From NCBI RefSeq assembly GCF_052065835.1, contig NZ_JBQHTG010000002.1, forward strand, positions 372,001 to 436,000: 64,000 nucleotides of DNA, given 5' to 3'. Under the pieces are notes generated by a model. It was given only the letters and a program-made list of their open reading frames with translations. It had not been told where the DNA came from and made no database searches. Numbering within the stretch: the first letter of the stretch is position 1; each line of letters starts with the position of its first letter. The DNA is from Laedolimicola sp934402125 (GTDB lineage Bacteria; Bacillota; Clostridia; Lachnospirales; Lachnospiraceae). The position numbers and the translations under genes are program-made. Positions 22,986 through 32,013 of the stretch are shown in pieces.

Positions 22986-23819
22986 TTAGAGAGCCCGCTC
23001 CTTCAGCGTAACGCTGACCCAGCCTGCTCCGTATTCTTCGCTCTCGTAGTTAAATCCGGCCTCCAGTCCCACCGGTGAATAAAAGTATACCGCTTTTTCC
23101 GGATCGGATAAATAGGCCAGCAGCTCCTCGTCGCTGCTATTCGCCACCATATCTACCCCGCCGTTCTGGGTCTGATCCTGTGCCCGGAAACGCATAACCA
23201 GCTCTTCATCGATGTCCGTCATTTCCGCGGGCGCTATCTGCTCCCCAGTCTGAATCCGGAAATTCAGCGCCGTCAGCTTCGGAAGCGTACTTTCTTCTTC
23301 TGAAAGGCGGTGCTGGAACACTACGCTGATTTTTTCCTCGTCCATATAGGTTACGTAACTCGTAATGGTAATGCCGTCGGAATAGCTGCTGTAGGATTTA
23401 CAGTATTGCCGCGCAGACCGCTCTATCGCTTTGTTTATGCCTGCGTAATCTTTTTCGTCCTCTTTATCCCGAAGCTGTGGATAGCTGACATAATATCCCA
23501 TATGGTCGTCGTCCTCAGAGGCATAACGGGATTCGGTCAGCCAGTCGATGGTATAGGAAAGATCCTCATCCAGACAGTCTACGATCTCTTTATAATAGGA
23601 GTCCTCTTCGTCCGGCTCATAATCTCCGTAGTCGTCATAATAATCCTCATAATCATCGTGATCCTCCCCGCTGTTTGTGGAGTTCTGGGCCGCATGGAAA
23701 ATCATCAGGTTCGTATGAATCACTACGGCTATCAGCGCGCCAAGCAGAAGCACCGCGCCCAGGATACTGCAGGCAATCACCCAGCCCTTTGTCTTCTTTT
23801 TTTCTCTGTTGTCACTCAT
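22986..23819 (-). CDS. Membrane-anchored DUF3298-like protein
   Basis: A protein of about 277 residues starting MSDNREKKKTKGWVIACS. The start at 23819 forms an ATGA overlap with the yfbR stop; a longer frame upstream is a shadow. One membrane span (about 11-33) is followed by a very acidic stretch (EDHDDYEDYYDDYGDYEPDEED) and an extracytoplasmic domain with YVSYPQL, ITITSYVTYMDEEKISVVF and a C-terminal LEAGFNYESEEYGAGWV. The layout resembles DUF3298/DUF4163 domains of RsiV-type surface proteins, a weak match by eye. Function unknown. Confidence 0.65.
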   Translation of the reverse strand: MSDNREKKKTKGWVIACSILGAVLLLGALIAVVIHTNLMIFHAAQNSTNSGEDHDDYEDYYDDYGDYEPDEEDSYYKEIVDCLDEDLSYTIDWLTESRYASEDDDHMGYYVSYPQLRDKEDEKDYAGINKAIERSARQYCKSYSSYSDGITITSYVTYMDEEKISVVFQHRLSEEESTLPKLTALNFRIQTGEQIAPAEMTDIDEELVMRFRAQDQTQNGGVDMVANSSDEELLAYLSDPEKAVYFYSPVGLEAGFNYESEEYGAGWVSVTLKERAL

Positions 23820-24406
23820 GCTTCTTCCCCCGTCAGTTCGTCCAGATTTTTTCCGTAAGCGTCCATAAAATGCCGGAAGAACCACTCGGCCTCCTCCAGA
23901 CCGAGACCGTGGAGCTGCTCCCGCGTTGTCTCTCTGGCACGTACAAATTCCCGGTTGCCGGTTCCTTCTTCCTCTATGCATTTAATATAGGCCGACAGCT
24001 TATCGGCAGCCTTCACAAGCCGCCAGAGATAGGCGTCCTCCTCCTGCTTTTCAAAAAGCCCTTCGTAGGAAGCCCGCATTTCTTCCGGAAGCATGGCAAG
24101 CAGCGACTGTCCCGCCTTATGCTCGATATCCTTATAGCTGTGCCGAATTTCCGGATTATAATATTTCACAGGCGTCGGCATATCGCCGGTGATAATCTCT
24201 GTGGCGTCATGATACATTCCCAAGACGGCCGCCCGCTCCGCGTTCAGCTCTTTTCCGAAATAGGTGTTGCCGATGACAGCCAGCGCGTGGGCAATCATGG
24301 ACACCTCCAGGCTGTGCTCGCTTAAGTTTTCCGCCCGGGTATTGCGCATCAGCGCCCAGCGGTCGATGTATTTCATCCGGGACATCATGGCAAAATAATT
24401 ATTCAT
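23816..24406 (-). CDS. yfbR: YfbR-like 5'-deoxynucleotidase
   Basis: A 196-residue HD-domain protein very like YfbR. The histidine of LSEHSLEVSMIAHAL, the HD pair in GMYHDATEIITGDMPTPVKY (about 66-67) and Asp in KAADKLSAYIKC are all conserved. YfbR removes the phosphate from deoxyribonucleoside 5'-monophosphates in the cytosol, tuning nucleotide pools. It overlaps the C39-like gene by 8 bases and the following membrane-protein gene by 4, so all are translationally coupled. Confidence 0.9.
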   Translation of the reverse strand: MNNYFAMMSRMKYIDRWALMRNTRAENLSEHSLEVSMIAHALAVIGNTYFGKELNAERAAVLGMYHDATEIITGDMPTPVKYYNPEIRHSYKDIEHKAGQSLLAMLPEEMRASYEGLFEKQEEDAYLWRLVKAADKLSAYIKCIEEEGTGNREFVRARETTREQLHGLGLEEAEWFFRHFMDAYGKNLDELTGEEA

Positions 24407-25103
24407 GATTCTTCCTCTTTTTTTCCTGAATCAGACAGATATTGCTGACCCAGAAGCTGCTGTATTTTCTTGCGTAATCCAGATACTCCCGCCAGGAGAT
24501 AAAATATTCCCGTCCCCAGGAGGAAATCTGAAGATACCCGTCTTCCATACCGGTAACGACTACATAATGGGCTTTTGTCTCTGTGGCAGGCAGATAGACA
24601 CCGTTTTCCTGCCGGTAAAGACTAAGCTTCTTTTTTCTCCAAAATGGAATATTCTGTCCGATCGCCAGAATCACCGGATAATCCCGGGACAGGCTGTCCT
24701 GGATCCGCTCCAGCATTTTGCCCTGGCTCAAGCACCATCTGGCCCTGAGCGGAATCCGGTATTGACGGAAATAACGGTTCATAGACTGCGGAATCTGAAA
24801 ATTCAGCACCCCAAGCCCCGGAAGAATTCCCAGATACCGCCTGTTAATTTTTCGCAGATAGCGCTCATAGCGTGGATAGGAAAGGCAGCCGTCCTCCCGC
24901 AGGATTCCATACAGCAGATCCGTATTGCAGGACAGCCGGTGAATTCCCAGATAGATCAGCACATCGCCCAGAGCTACCACGCCGCAGCCGTATTTTCGCA
25001 TCAGAAGGCTTGCGGACCAGTTCTGGCTGCCCCCAAAGGATTTATCCTCCTGGGTTTTTACGGAAAGATACATATGTCTGAGACAGCAGCGTCTGTTCTC
25101 CAT
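24399..25103 (-). CDS. Hypothetical protein with C39 peptidase-like features
   Basis: A 234-residue protein of unknown function. A possible catalytic Cys in LLMRKYGCGVVALGDVLIYLG (about 40), a His in TKAHYVVVTGMEDGYLQISSWG (about 178) and the trailing SWG are placed as in C39-like papain-fold peptidases or their inactive relatives. There is no signal peptide. It sits between miaB (12-base gap) and yfbR (8-base overlap) in one operon. The fold assignment is inference from motif spacing. Confidence 0.5.
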   Translation of the reverse strand: MENRRCCLRHMYLSVKTQEDKSFGGSQNWSASLLMRKYGCGVVALGDVLIYLGIHRLSCNTDLLYGILREDGCLSYPRYERYLRKINRRYLGILPGLGVLNFQIPQSMNRYFRQYRIPLRARWCLSQGKMLERIQDSLSRDYPVILAIGQNIPFWRKKKLSLYRQENGVYLPATETKAHYVVVTGMEDGYLQISSWGREYFISWREYLDYARKYSSFWVSNICLIQEKKRKNHE

Positions 25104-25115
25104 AGAGTTTCTCCT

Positions 25116-26546
25116 TTAAACAACGGTTCCCATGAAATAAAAGCCCTTGCATTCATCCAGGCTGACCTTCACGTACTGGCCAATCTGAGACGCTTCCCCC
25201 GGAAAATGAACCAGCAGGTTATTGCTCATTCGGCCTGTCACATAACCGGGCTTGTGGTCGTTGACTTCTTCAATCAGAACCTCCTGCACCGTTCCGGTAT
25301 ATTGCGCCGTCTGCTCCCTTGCGCAGCTCTGTACCAGCGCAAGGAGCCGGTCAAAGCGCTTCTTCGTATTAGCCTCCGGCACCTGATTTTCCATGGCGGC
25401 AGCCGGAGTTCCGGTACGCTTGGAATAGATAAAGGTATAGGCATTGTCATAATGTACGCGGCGTACCACGTCCATGGTTTCCTCAAAATCCTCGTCGGTT
25501 TCGCCCGGAAATCCCACAATAATATCTGTGGTCAGGGAAATATCCGGAATCTCCCGGCGGATCTTTTCTGCCAGGGCCAGATACTGCTCCTTATCGTATC
25601 TGCGGTTCATGGCCTTCAGAATCCGGCTGCTTCCGGACTGCAGGGGCAGGTGCAGATGTCTGCAGATTTTCCCGGAATCTTTCATAACCTGAATCAGCTC
25701 GTCGGAGAGATCCTTCGGGTGGGAGGTCATGAAGCGAATCCGCCGGATCCCCTCCACCTTTTCCACCTCTTTCAGAAGCTCCGCGAAGGTCATGGGCGTT
25801 TCCAGATTCTTTCCATAGGAGTTGACATTCTGCCCCAGCAGCATAACCTCGGTTACGCCGTCTGCCGCCAGCTTTTCGATCTCCCGGATAATATCCTCCG
25901 GCTTCCGGCTCCGCTCCCGTCCCCGCACATAGGGTACAATGCAGTAGCTGCAGAAATTGTTGCAGCCGAACATGATATTGACGCCGGATTTAAACGCGTA
26001 TTTCCGCTCTATCGGAAGATCCTCCACGATCTTCTGGGTATCCTTCCAGATATCCACGATCATCTGTCCGTTTTCCATGCTTTCCGCCAGAAGCTCCGCG
26101 AATTTAAAGATATTGTGGGTACCGAAAATCAGATCCACGAAGCGGTAGCTCTTTTTCAGCTTCTCTACCACCTCCGGCTCCTGCATCATGCAGCCGCAAA
26201 GAGCAATCTTCATATGGGGATTCTCTTTCTTCCGGTGCTTCAAAAGTCCCAGATGTCCATAAACCTTCAGATTGGCATTCTCCCGGACTGTACAGGTATT
26301 GTAAATGACAAAATCTGCCAGTTCCTCCTCTGTGGGCTGATAACCGATCTGTTCCAGAATTCCCGTCAGCTTCTCAGAATCCCTTGCATTCATCTGACAC
26401 CCGAAGGTGGTAACGCAAAAGGTCAGCGGCCGCCCCAGACGGGCGCTTTCCTCTGCCACCTGCTTTTTGCATACCTCTATAAAATAATACTGGCGCTCCG
26501 GCTCCGTCTCCGGAGCTGCCGCCCAGACTTCACTGTTTAAATTCAT
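25116..26546 (-). CDS. miaB: tRNA methylthiotransferase MiaB
   Basis: A 476-residue radical-SAM enzyme that adds a methylthio group to isopentenyl-adenosine 37 of tRNAs. The N-terminal UPF0004 domain has FGCQMNARDSEKL and CGCMMQE (auxiliary cluster cysteines). The radical-SAM triad is NNFCSYCIVPYVRGRERSR (about 187-205), followed by GQNVNSYG and a C-terminal TRAM domain. The N-terminal 40 residues (PETEPERQYYFIEVCKK) are a clostridial-type extension. It is the first gene of a five-gene operon ending in nfo. Confidence 0.95.
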   Translation of the reverse strand: MNLNSEVWAAAPETEPERQYYFIEVCKKQVAEESARLGRPLTFCVTTFGCQMNARDSEKLTGILEQIGYQPTEEELADFVIYNTCTVRENANLKVYGHLGLLKHRKKENPHMKIALCGCMMQEPEVVEKLKKSYRFVDLIFGTHNIFKFAELLAESMENGQMIVDIWKDTQKIVEDLPIERKYAFKSGVNIMFGCNNFCSYCIVPYVRGRERSRKPEDIIREIEKLAADGVTEVMLLGQNVNSYGKNLETPMTFAELLKEVEKVEGIRRIRFMTSHPKDLSDELIQVMKDSGKICRHLHLPLQSGSSRILKAMNRRYDKEQYLALAEKIRREIPDISLTTDIIVGFPGETDEDFEETMDVVRRVHYDNAYTFIYSKRTGTPAAAMENQVPEANTKKRFDRLLALVQSCAREQTAQYTGTVQEVLIEEVNDHKPGYVTGRMSNNLLVHFPGEASQIGQYVKVSLDECKGFYFMGTVV

Positions 26547-26662
26547 GTTCGTTCTCCTGTAAAAATCCTATCGTTTTTTCCGGGCGTCTTTTTTCGACAA
26601 CCCCGTACTTTATCATATTACCTTTTTTACCGGATTCCTGCAACTGTTTGTTTGGATTTCTG

Positions 26663-27445
26663 TCAGCCGAGCGCCACGTCCAGGGCCATCATCAGGGTAA
26701 AGCCCGCCGCGAAAAAGAGGGTTCCGATATCGGAATGTTTTCCGGCGGACATTTCCGGAATCAGTTCTTCAATCACCACATACAGCATGGCGCCCGCCGC
26801 AAAGCTTAAGAGATAGGGCAGGGCCGGAAGAACCAGGGTGGCAGCCAGAATGGTCAGAAAGGCTCCTACAGGCTCTACCACGCCGGAAAGCACTCCATAC
26901 AGAAAGGCCTTTCCCTTTCCGGTACCCTCAGCCTGTAAGGGCAGGGAGATGATGGCACCCTCGGGAAAGTTCTGAATGGCGATTCCGATCGACAGAGCCA
27001 GGGCTCCCGTAACGGTAATATAGGTATTCCTGGAAATCAGACCTGCATATACCACGCCGACCGCCATTCCTTCCGGGATATTGTGAAGCGTCACTGCCAG
27101 AACCAGCATCGTAGTCCGCTTCAGGCGGCTTTTCGGTCCCTCTGCTTCCTCGCTGTTCTGATGAAGGTGCGGAATCAGATGATCCAGAAGAAGCAGAAAT
27201 AGAATCCCTGCCCAAAAGCCCGCCACAGCCGGGACAAAAGCCCAGCTTCCCTTCCGGGCCGACTGCTCCATGGCGGGAATCAGAAGGCTCCAGATAGAAG
27301 CCGCTACCATAACGCCTGCTGCAAAGCCAAGTAACGCCCGGTTTACCTGTTCATTCAAGGAATTTTTCATAAATAAGACCATGGCCGCTCCAAGGGAGGT
27401 GCCCACAAAGGGAATCAGAATTCCGCGTATCACTTCTGCTGTCAT
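26663..27445 (-). CDS. ZIP-family metal transporter
   Basis: A 260-residue membrane protein with about eight spans. The ZIP signature is VTLHNIPEGMAVGVVYAG (about 116-133, His, Asn, Glu metal ligands), and a second conserved segment is GIAIQNFPEGAIISLPL (about 153-169). A His-rich cytoplasmic loop (HLIPHLHQNSEE) lies between spans 3 and 4. ZIP proteins import zinc, iron or manganese. The gene stands alone. No Zur or MntR site was recognised upstream. Confidence 0.92.
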   Translation of the reverse strand: MTAEVIRGILIPFVGTSLGAAMVLFMKNSLNEQVNRALLGFAAGVMVAASIWSLLIPAMEQSARKGSWAFVPAVAGFWAGILFLLLLDHLIPHLHQNSEEAEGPKSRLKRTTMLVLAVTLHNIPEGMAVGVVYAGLISRNTYITVTGALALSIGIAIQNFPEGAIISLPLQAEGTGKGKAFLYGVLSGVVEPVGAFLTILAATLVLPALPYLLSFAAGAMLYVVIEELIPEMSAGKHSDIGTLFFAAGFTLMMALDVALG

Positions 27446-27543
27446 AAATTGTTCTCCTTTTTTTGGATTAGCCTAAACTAACCATTTTGTAATTATTATA
27501 TGCGTAATCCCTCCCGGCTGTCTATAGAAATCTACCGTTCTTC

Positions 27544-28185
27544 TTATTCGAAATAATTGATACTCCTGTTTTTATCATAATAGATTACATTTTCCTGACG
27601 GACCGAAGCCTTTCCGTCCTTCACATCGATGATGGACACCGCGCAGTTCTTATGTACGCCTCCCTTCCAGAAATCCTTTAAATCCGTAATCAGAAGGCTG
27701 GACAAAAGCGCTTTCACCATCGCCCCATGACCGGACACCAGAACCGTCTTCTCCTGATATTCCGGCTGATCGATAAGCCAGGTCAGAAAATCTGTACCCC
27801 GCACGCAGAGCTCCGCGATCGAATCTCCTCCCTCCGGCGGATTATAATGGGCCGGATCCCGGAAGAAATTCGGAAAATCCGGATCCGGAATGTTATACTC
27901 CGGACCGGTACAGCACAGCCCCTCATACGCTCCAAAGCAAATCTCCTTCAGACGCTGATCCACGATAATCGGAATCTTACGTTCTCCGCGCATAATCTCC
28001 GCCGTCTGATAGGCCCGCTTCAGGGGACTTGAAAAAATCACGTCAAAGGGAACCTCTTTTAATGCTTCGGAAGTGATCTCTGCCACCTCAATGCCGTTCT
28101 GATTCAGCGGAATATCCGTTGTTCCCTGCAGCCAGTGCTTTGTATTCCAGTCCGTCTCACCATGACGAATCACATAAATTACCAT
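27544..28185 (-). CDS. Histidine phosphatase (phosphoglycerate mutase-like)
   Basis: A protein of about 213 residues beginning MVIYVIRHGETDWN; this start follows GGAGG, while an ATG seven codons earlier lies before it. The phosphorylated His is in RHGETDW, with the second-site Arg in SPLKRAYQTAE, Glu in CFGAYEG and His in VSGHGAMVKALL. These are the core residues of branch-1 histidine phosphatases (GpmB/CobC-like). Substrate unknown. Confidence 0.9.
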   Translation of the reverse strand: MVIYVIRHGETDWNTKHWLQGTTDIPLNQNGIEVAEITSEALKEVPFDVIFSSPLKRAYQTAEIMRGERKIPIIVDQRLKEICFGAYEGLCCTGPEYNIPDPDFPNFFRDPAHYNPPEGGDSIAELCVRGTDFLTWLIDQPEYQEKTVLVSGHGAMVKALLSSLLITDLKDFWKGGVHKNCAVSIIDVKDGKASVRQENVIYYDKNRSINYFE

Positions 28186-28294
28186 ATATTTTTCCTCCAT
28201 CTTCACACCGAACTTATATTCGTATATTATATCATCTAACGGAAAGCTTGTCAGCCATTTCTAAAAATAGAATCCTGCGTCCTGCGTAAACTTA

Positions 28295-28334
28295 ATCAAA
28301 AGAACCGCAGCTTCGGAATAATCCAAAGCTGCGG
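28295..28334 (-). terminator. Intrinsic terminator of SASP gene
   Basis: On the minus strand CCGCAGCTT (28326-28334) pairs with AAGCTGCGG (28305-28313), followed by TTCTTTT. Confidence 0.85.
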
Positions 28335-28362
28335 AGTTCCCTGCCTGTCAGGTTTCTTTTTC

Positions 28363-28569
28363 TTATTTACCGGCCATCTGCTTTTCCTGTTCCTCAATCA
28401 TCTTCTTGACCATATAGCCTCCTACCGATCCGTTCTGCTTGGAAGTCAGGTTGCCGTTGTAGCCGTCGCTCAGCGGTACGCCCAGCTCGCTTGCCACCTC
28501 ATACTTAAACTTATCAAGAGCGCCCTTTGCCTCCGGTACTGCTGCGGTATTTGAAGATTTGTTTGCCAT
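28363..28569 (-). CDS. sasP: Alpha/beta-type small acid-soluble spore protein
   Basis: A 68-residue SASP. The GPR-protease site and first conserved block read ALDKFKYEVASELGVPL, and the second block is NGNLTSKQNGSVGGYMVKKMIEEQE. SASPs coat spore DNA and protect it from UV and heat. AGGAGGAG precedes the start. A CATAATA heptamer about 80 bases upstream (minus strand, 28652-28658) matches a sigma-G -10, but no well-spaced -35 was found. This gene is direct evidence that the lineage forms spores. Confidence 0.95.
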   Translation of the reverse strand: MANKSSNTAAVPEAKGALDKFKYEVASELGVPLSDGYNGNLTSKQNGSVGGYMVKKMIEEQEKQMAGK

Positions 28570-28725
28570 AAGAAACTCCTCCTTACTGCAGACGGGAATC
28601 TTTTATCGAAATTCCATTTGTCTGCGGTTCGTGATTGGTTGTTACAGGAGTTATTATGCGGAATCTTCGCTGCATTACACTGGGAGTTGTTTGCTTTCCT
28701 GATAAAATCTGGTTTTATATCGATT

Positions 28726-29208
28726 TTAAAAGGTCAGGCGCATCTGATTCCAGACCGCGTTTCCATGAACGGACTCCGACACGCCTTCATTCACAAAACC
28801 GAATTTCGCGTAATAGGGAACCAGCCTGTCCTTGCAGGTCAGCACCAGCCCTTTCCGTCCCTGGGCTTTTGCGTCCGCAATGGCCCGTTTGATCAGCTCG
28901 CCCGCGCAGCCTCTCTTCCGGTAGGACGGAACCGTATTGACGCCAAAAATCATCTGCCAGGCTCCGTGTTCATTGTGAAGCTCTGCTTTTTCATACATTT
29001 CATCTGTCAGATCGGCCTCGTCTGTTACAAAACCGTCCACAAAAGAAATCAGTTTGTCGCCGTCATACATCAGCCAGAAATGATTTCCATAATATTCCAG
29101 GCGTTTTGCAAAGGCTTCCTTTGTAGCTGCTTCCGCAGGCGGAAAGCACTCGGCTTCCACGGCGGCTACCGCTTCCAGATCTTTCATCGTCGCTGTTCTT
29201 ATGAGCAT
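28726..29208 (-). CDS. GNAT-family N-acetyltransferase
   Basis: A 160-residue GNAT protein starting MLIRTATMKDLEAVAAVEAECFP. The acetyl-CoA site motif is in VPSYRKRGCAGELIKRAIADAKAQG (about 102-126), followed by GLVLTCKDRLVPYYAKFGFVNEG (motif B). The acceptor cannot be told. It stands alone with a GAGGAG site. Confidence 0.88.
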   Translation of the reverse strand: MLIRTATMKDLEAVAAVEAECFPPAEAATKEAFAKRLEYYGNHFWLMYDGDKLISFVDGFVTDEADLTDEMYEKAELHNEHGAWQMIFGVNTVPSYRKRGCAGELIKRAIADAKAQGRKGLVLTCKDRLVPYYAKFGFVNEGVSESVHGNAVWNQMRLTF

Positions 29209-29286
29209 GCTCGTTTCTCCTCTTTCCTTTTTCCGGATATCTTTTCCATAATTTCAGCTTACTCGCCGGTAACTCATATTCTGCTT

Positions 29287-30063
29287 TTAGGATAACATAG
29301 AAAACGCCATCACCACAATCCCCAGAATTACCAGGATTACGCCGGTTGCCCGGTTCAGGGTCTTCGGCGTAGCCCTGTTGGCAAATACCGCGGCAATCCG
29401 CGCCCAGAGCAGCGTGAAGAGCACACAGAGCGTAAAGACTGTCCAGTCCGGCGTGCCGCCGATGGCGAAATGGGAGGCTGCCCCTGTAAAGGCTGTAAAA
29501 GCCATGATAAACACGCTGGTTCCCACAGCTGTCTTCAGCTCGTAGCCCAATACAGAGGTCAGAATCAGAAGCATCATCATACCGCCGCCTGCTCCGACAA
29601 AGCCGCAGATAAACCCAATCAGAATTCCGCAAATCACGGACTGCACCGCGCGCTTCCTTGGCGATACCCCCTGCATGGCCTCTTTTGTAGTCATTACAGG
29701 CCGTACAATGAATTTAATACCCAGTAAAAAAGTCATGAATACGGAAAAACTTCCCATCGTCGTGGAGGGAACCAGACTGGACAGATAGCTTCCCACCACC
29801 GTAAAGGCCAGCACGGTAGCCATCATAATCAGGCCGTTTTTCACATCCAGGTTTCCGTTCTTCTTGTAGGTGTAAGCGGAAACTGCGCTGGCCAGCACGT
29901 CCGAGGATAAGGCGATACCCACCGCCATGTAGGGGTCCATACCCAGAAAGGTGATCAGCATGGGACTGATCACCGCCGCTGCGCTCATGCCGGCAAAGCC
30001 GGTTCCGAGGCCTGCTCCCATGCCGGCAAAAAATGTAACCAGTAGTGTGATTAAGAGTTTCAT
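29287..30063 (-). CDS. TauE/SafE-family transporter
   Basis: A 258-residue membrane protein with about eight spans. The two conserved repeats are GMGAGLGTGFAGMSAAAVISPML (about 14-36) and GFICGFVGAGGGMMMLLILT (about 155-174). The family exports or imports sulfite, sulfoacetate or other organosulfur anions. It follows the MarR-type regulator gene by one base, so the two are co-translated and the regulator probably responds to the transported compound. Confidence 0.88.
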   Translation of the reverse strand: MKLLITLLVTFFAGMGAGLGTGFAGMSAAAVISPMLITFLGMDPYMAVGIALSSDVLASAVSAYTYKKNGNLDVKNGLIMMATVLAFTVVGSYLSSLVPSTTMGSFSVFMTFLLGIKFIVRPVMTTKEAMQGVSPRKRAVQSVICGILIGFICGFVGAGGGMMMLLILTSVLGYELKTAVGTSVFIMAFTAFTGAASHFAIGGTPDWTVFTLCVLFTLLWARIAAVFANRATPKTLNRATGVILVILGIVVMAFSMLS

Positions 30064-30064
30064 G

Positions 30065-30499
30065 TTATTGTGCTCCCTTCAAAATCTCTTCTATGTTGTG
30101 TTCCATGTCCTTCAGAGCCCTCCGGAAAATTTTCTGCGTTTCTTCCTCCAGTCCGTCCAGCAGCTTTTCCCTAAAATCCTGCTGCACCGCGCGGCCTTCC
30201 AGAATGACAGGCTTTGCCTTTTCTGTACAGAGCAGCTCCATTTTCCGCCGATCCCCGGCTACGGAATGCCGTTCCAGATACCCCTCCTGCACCAGCCGCT
30301 CCACATTGACCGATACCAGGTTTGCCTTGATGTTCCGGATCTCCACCACGTCCCGCGCCGTCCTGTATTCCGGATTATTGCCGAAAAACATCAGAATATC
30401 AAAGGCGGTCTGCGGCAGGTCAAGCCTTTTACATAAGGGCCTGCACACGGCATGGTAAGCCAGTTGAAGCTTTCTGGGAAATTCAATTTCCATAACCAT
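30065..30499 (-). CDS. MarR-type regulator of the TauE/SafE operon
   Basis: A 144-residue winged-helix regulator: TAFDILMFFGNNPEYRTARDVVEIRNIKANLVSVNVERLVQEGYLERHSVAGDRRKMELL is the DNA-binding core (about 30-92), with the wing at AGDRRK. MarR dimers bind short palindromes and release on ligand binding. Two tandem copies of TTCATTTTTGAA lie at its own transcription start, likely operators. It is the first gene of a two-gene operon with the transporter. Confidence 0.85.
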   Translation of the reverse strand: MVMEIEFPRKLQLAYHAVCRPLCKRLDLPQTAFDILMFFGNNPEYRTARDVVEIRNIKANLVSVNVERLVQEGYLERHSVAGDRRKMELLCTEKAKPVILEGRAVQQDFREKLLDGLEEETQKIFRRALKDMEHNIEEILKGAQ

Positions 30500-30524
30500 A
30501 GCTTCTTTCCTTTCTTTTTAGTAG

Positions 30525-30581
30525 TTCATTTTTGAATAATTCATTTTTGAAGTATTATAACACACAACTATGAAAATACAA
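30525..30581 (-). promoter_or_regulatory. MarR promoter with tandem operator
   Basis: On the minus strand TTGTAT (30576-30581), a 16-base spacer and TATAAT (30554-30559). Two copies of TTCATTTTTGAA at 30525-30536 and 30540-30551 (15-base period, each a TTCA/TGAA dyad) lie at and just after the transcription start. Confidence 0.65.
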
Positions 30582-30583
30582 GA

Positions 30584-30627
30584 AAAAAATAAGAACCAAT
30601 CCTCTTTTTCCCGGAGGATCGGTTCTC
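30584..30627 (-). terminator. Intrinsic terminator of second metY
   Basis: On the minus strand AGAACCGATCCTC pairs with GAGGATTGGTTCT (stem arms 30614-30626 and 30592-30604), followed by TATTTTTTTC. Confidence 0.85.
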
Positions 30628-30646
30628 ATTTTCATCTTTCTTCCAT

Positions 30647-31927
30647 TCAGATAGCGTCCAGAGCCTGCGCGATATCCGCGATCAGATCCGCTTTATCCTC
30701 CAGGCCGCAGGAAATCCGAATCAGTCCCGCCGGGATTCCTGCCGCGGCAAGCTGCTCGTCGTTCATCTGGCGGTGGGTGGAGCTGGCCGGATTCAGGCAG
30801 CAGGTCCGCGCGTCGGCCACATGGGTCTCAATGGCCGCCAGCTTCAGGTTTTTCATGAACTTTTCCGCTGCTTCCCTTCCGCCCTTCAGTTCAAAGGAAA
30901 CTACGCCGCAGCCGCCCTTCGGCAGATATTTCTGCGCCAGTCCATAATACGGATTGGAGGGCAGGGTCGGATAATTCACAAACGCAACTTTTTCATGCTG
31001 CTCCAGAAATTCCGCAACTGCCTGTCCGTTCTCCACATGACGGGGCATCCGCACGTGCAGAGATTCCAGTCCCAGATTCAGGATAAAAGCGCTCTGGGGA
31101 GACTGCATACAGCCCAGATCCCGCATCAGCTGAGAGGTACACTTTGTAATAAACGCGCCATCTTTTCCAAATTTTTCCGCATACGTAATTCCGTGATAAG
31201 ACTCGTCCGGCGTACAGAGTCCCGGAAACTTGTCCTTGTGGGCCATCCAGTCGAACTTGCCGCCGTCAATAATCGCTCCGCCCAGAGCTGCTCCGTGTCC
31301 GTCCATATATTTGGTGGTGGAATGGGTCACAATGTCTGCTCCCCATTCAATCGGCCGCAGATTTACCGGGGTAGGAAAGGTATTATCCACAATCAGAGGC
31401 ACGCCGTGGGCATGGGCCGCCTTTGCGAACTTCTCGATGTCCAGCACCGTCAGCGCCGGATTGGCGATAGATTCCCCGAATACGGCTTTCGTGTTCTCCT
31501 GAAATGCCGCGTTCAGCTCCTCCTCGGCACAGTCCGGATCCACGAAGGTTACATCTACGCCCATTTTCTTCATAGTTACAGAAATCAGGTTATAGGTTCC
31601 GCCGTAAATGCTGGAAGAAGCCACAATGTGGCTGCCTGCTTCGCAGATATTAAACAGGGCAAAGAAATTTGCGGCCTGCCCGGAGGAGGTCAGCATGCCT
31701 GCGGCTCCTCCCTCCAGCGCTGTGATCTTTGCCGCCACATAATCATTGGTGGGGTTCTGCAGACGGGAATAAAAATAGCCCTCTGCCTCCAGATCAAACA
31801 GCTTTCCCATATCTTCGCTGGTATTATACTTAAATGTGGTGGACTGGATAATCGGAATCTGTCTCGGTTCTCCGTTTCCCGGTGTATAACCGGCCTGTAC
31901 GCATTTTGTGTTGAATGAATAATCCAT
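30647..31927 (-). CDS. metY: O-acetylhomoserine sulfhydrylase (second copy)
   Basis: A 426-residue Cys/Met-metabolism PLP enzyme with the PLP lysine at Lys206 (THSTTKYMDGHG) and the DNTFPTPVNLRPIEWGADIV segment. It shares family and length with the enzyme at 6961-8268 but differs clearly in sequence (for example YMDGHG for FIGGHG), so it is not a recent duplicate. It may use O-acetylhomoserine or O-phosphohomoserine, or act in degradation. It stands alone between terminators. No SAM riboswitch was seen upstream; a short CymR-like ACAGATAG motif is present. Confidence 0.88.
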   Translation of the reverse strand: MDYSFNTKCVQAGYTPGNGEPRQIPIIQSTTFKYNTSEDMGKLFDLEAEGYFYSRLQNPTNDYVAAKITALEGGAAGMLTSSGQAANFFALFNICEAGSHIVASSSIYGGTYNLISVTMKKMGVDVTFVDPDCAEEELNAAFQENTKAVFGESIANPALTVLDIEKFAKAAHAHGVPLIVDNTFPTPVNLRPIEWGADIVTHSTTKYMDGHGAALGGAIIDGGKFDWMAHKDKFPGLCTPDESYHGITYAEKFGKDGAFITKCTSQLMRDLGCMQSPQSAFILNLGLESLHVRMPRHVENGQAVAEFLEQHEKVAFVNYPTLPSNPYYGLAQKYLPKGGCGVVSFELKGGREAAEKFMKNLKLAAIETHVADARTCCLNPASSTHRQMNDEQLAAAGIPAGLIRISCGLEDKADLIADIAQALDAI

Positions 31928-32013
31928 GTATGTTCTCCGCCTTTTCGTAGAAATGTAAAACTGTTTTTATGTTACACCTATTTTTTCTATCTGTAAAGAT
32001 GGAGAAAAGCCAT

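Noticed and set aside
24405..26540. 711-codon plus-strand frame
   Set aside because: It is antisense to miaB and its neighbours, which have full family signatures. The long open frame is a by-product of codon bias.
31928..32013. SAM riboswitch before the second sulfhydrylase
   Set aside because: The gap is only 86 bases and has none of the conserved SAM-I helices; only a short CymR-like motif is present.
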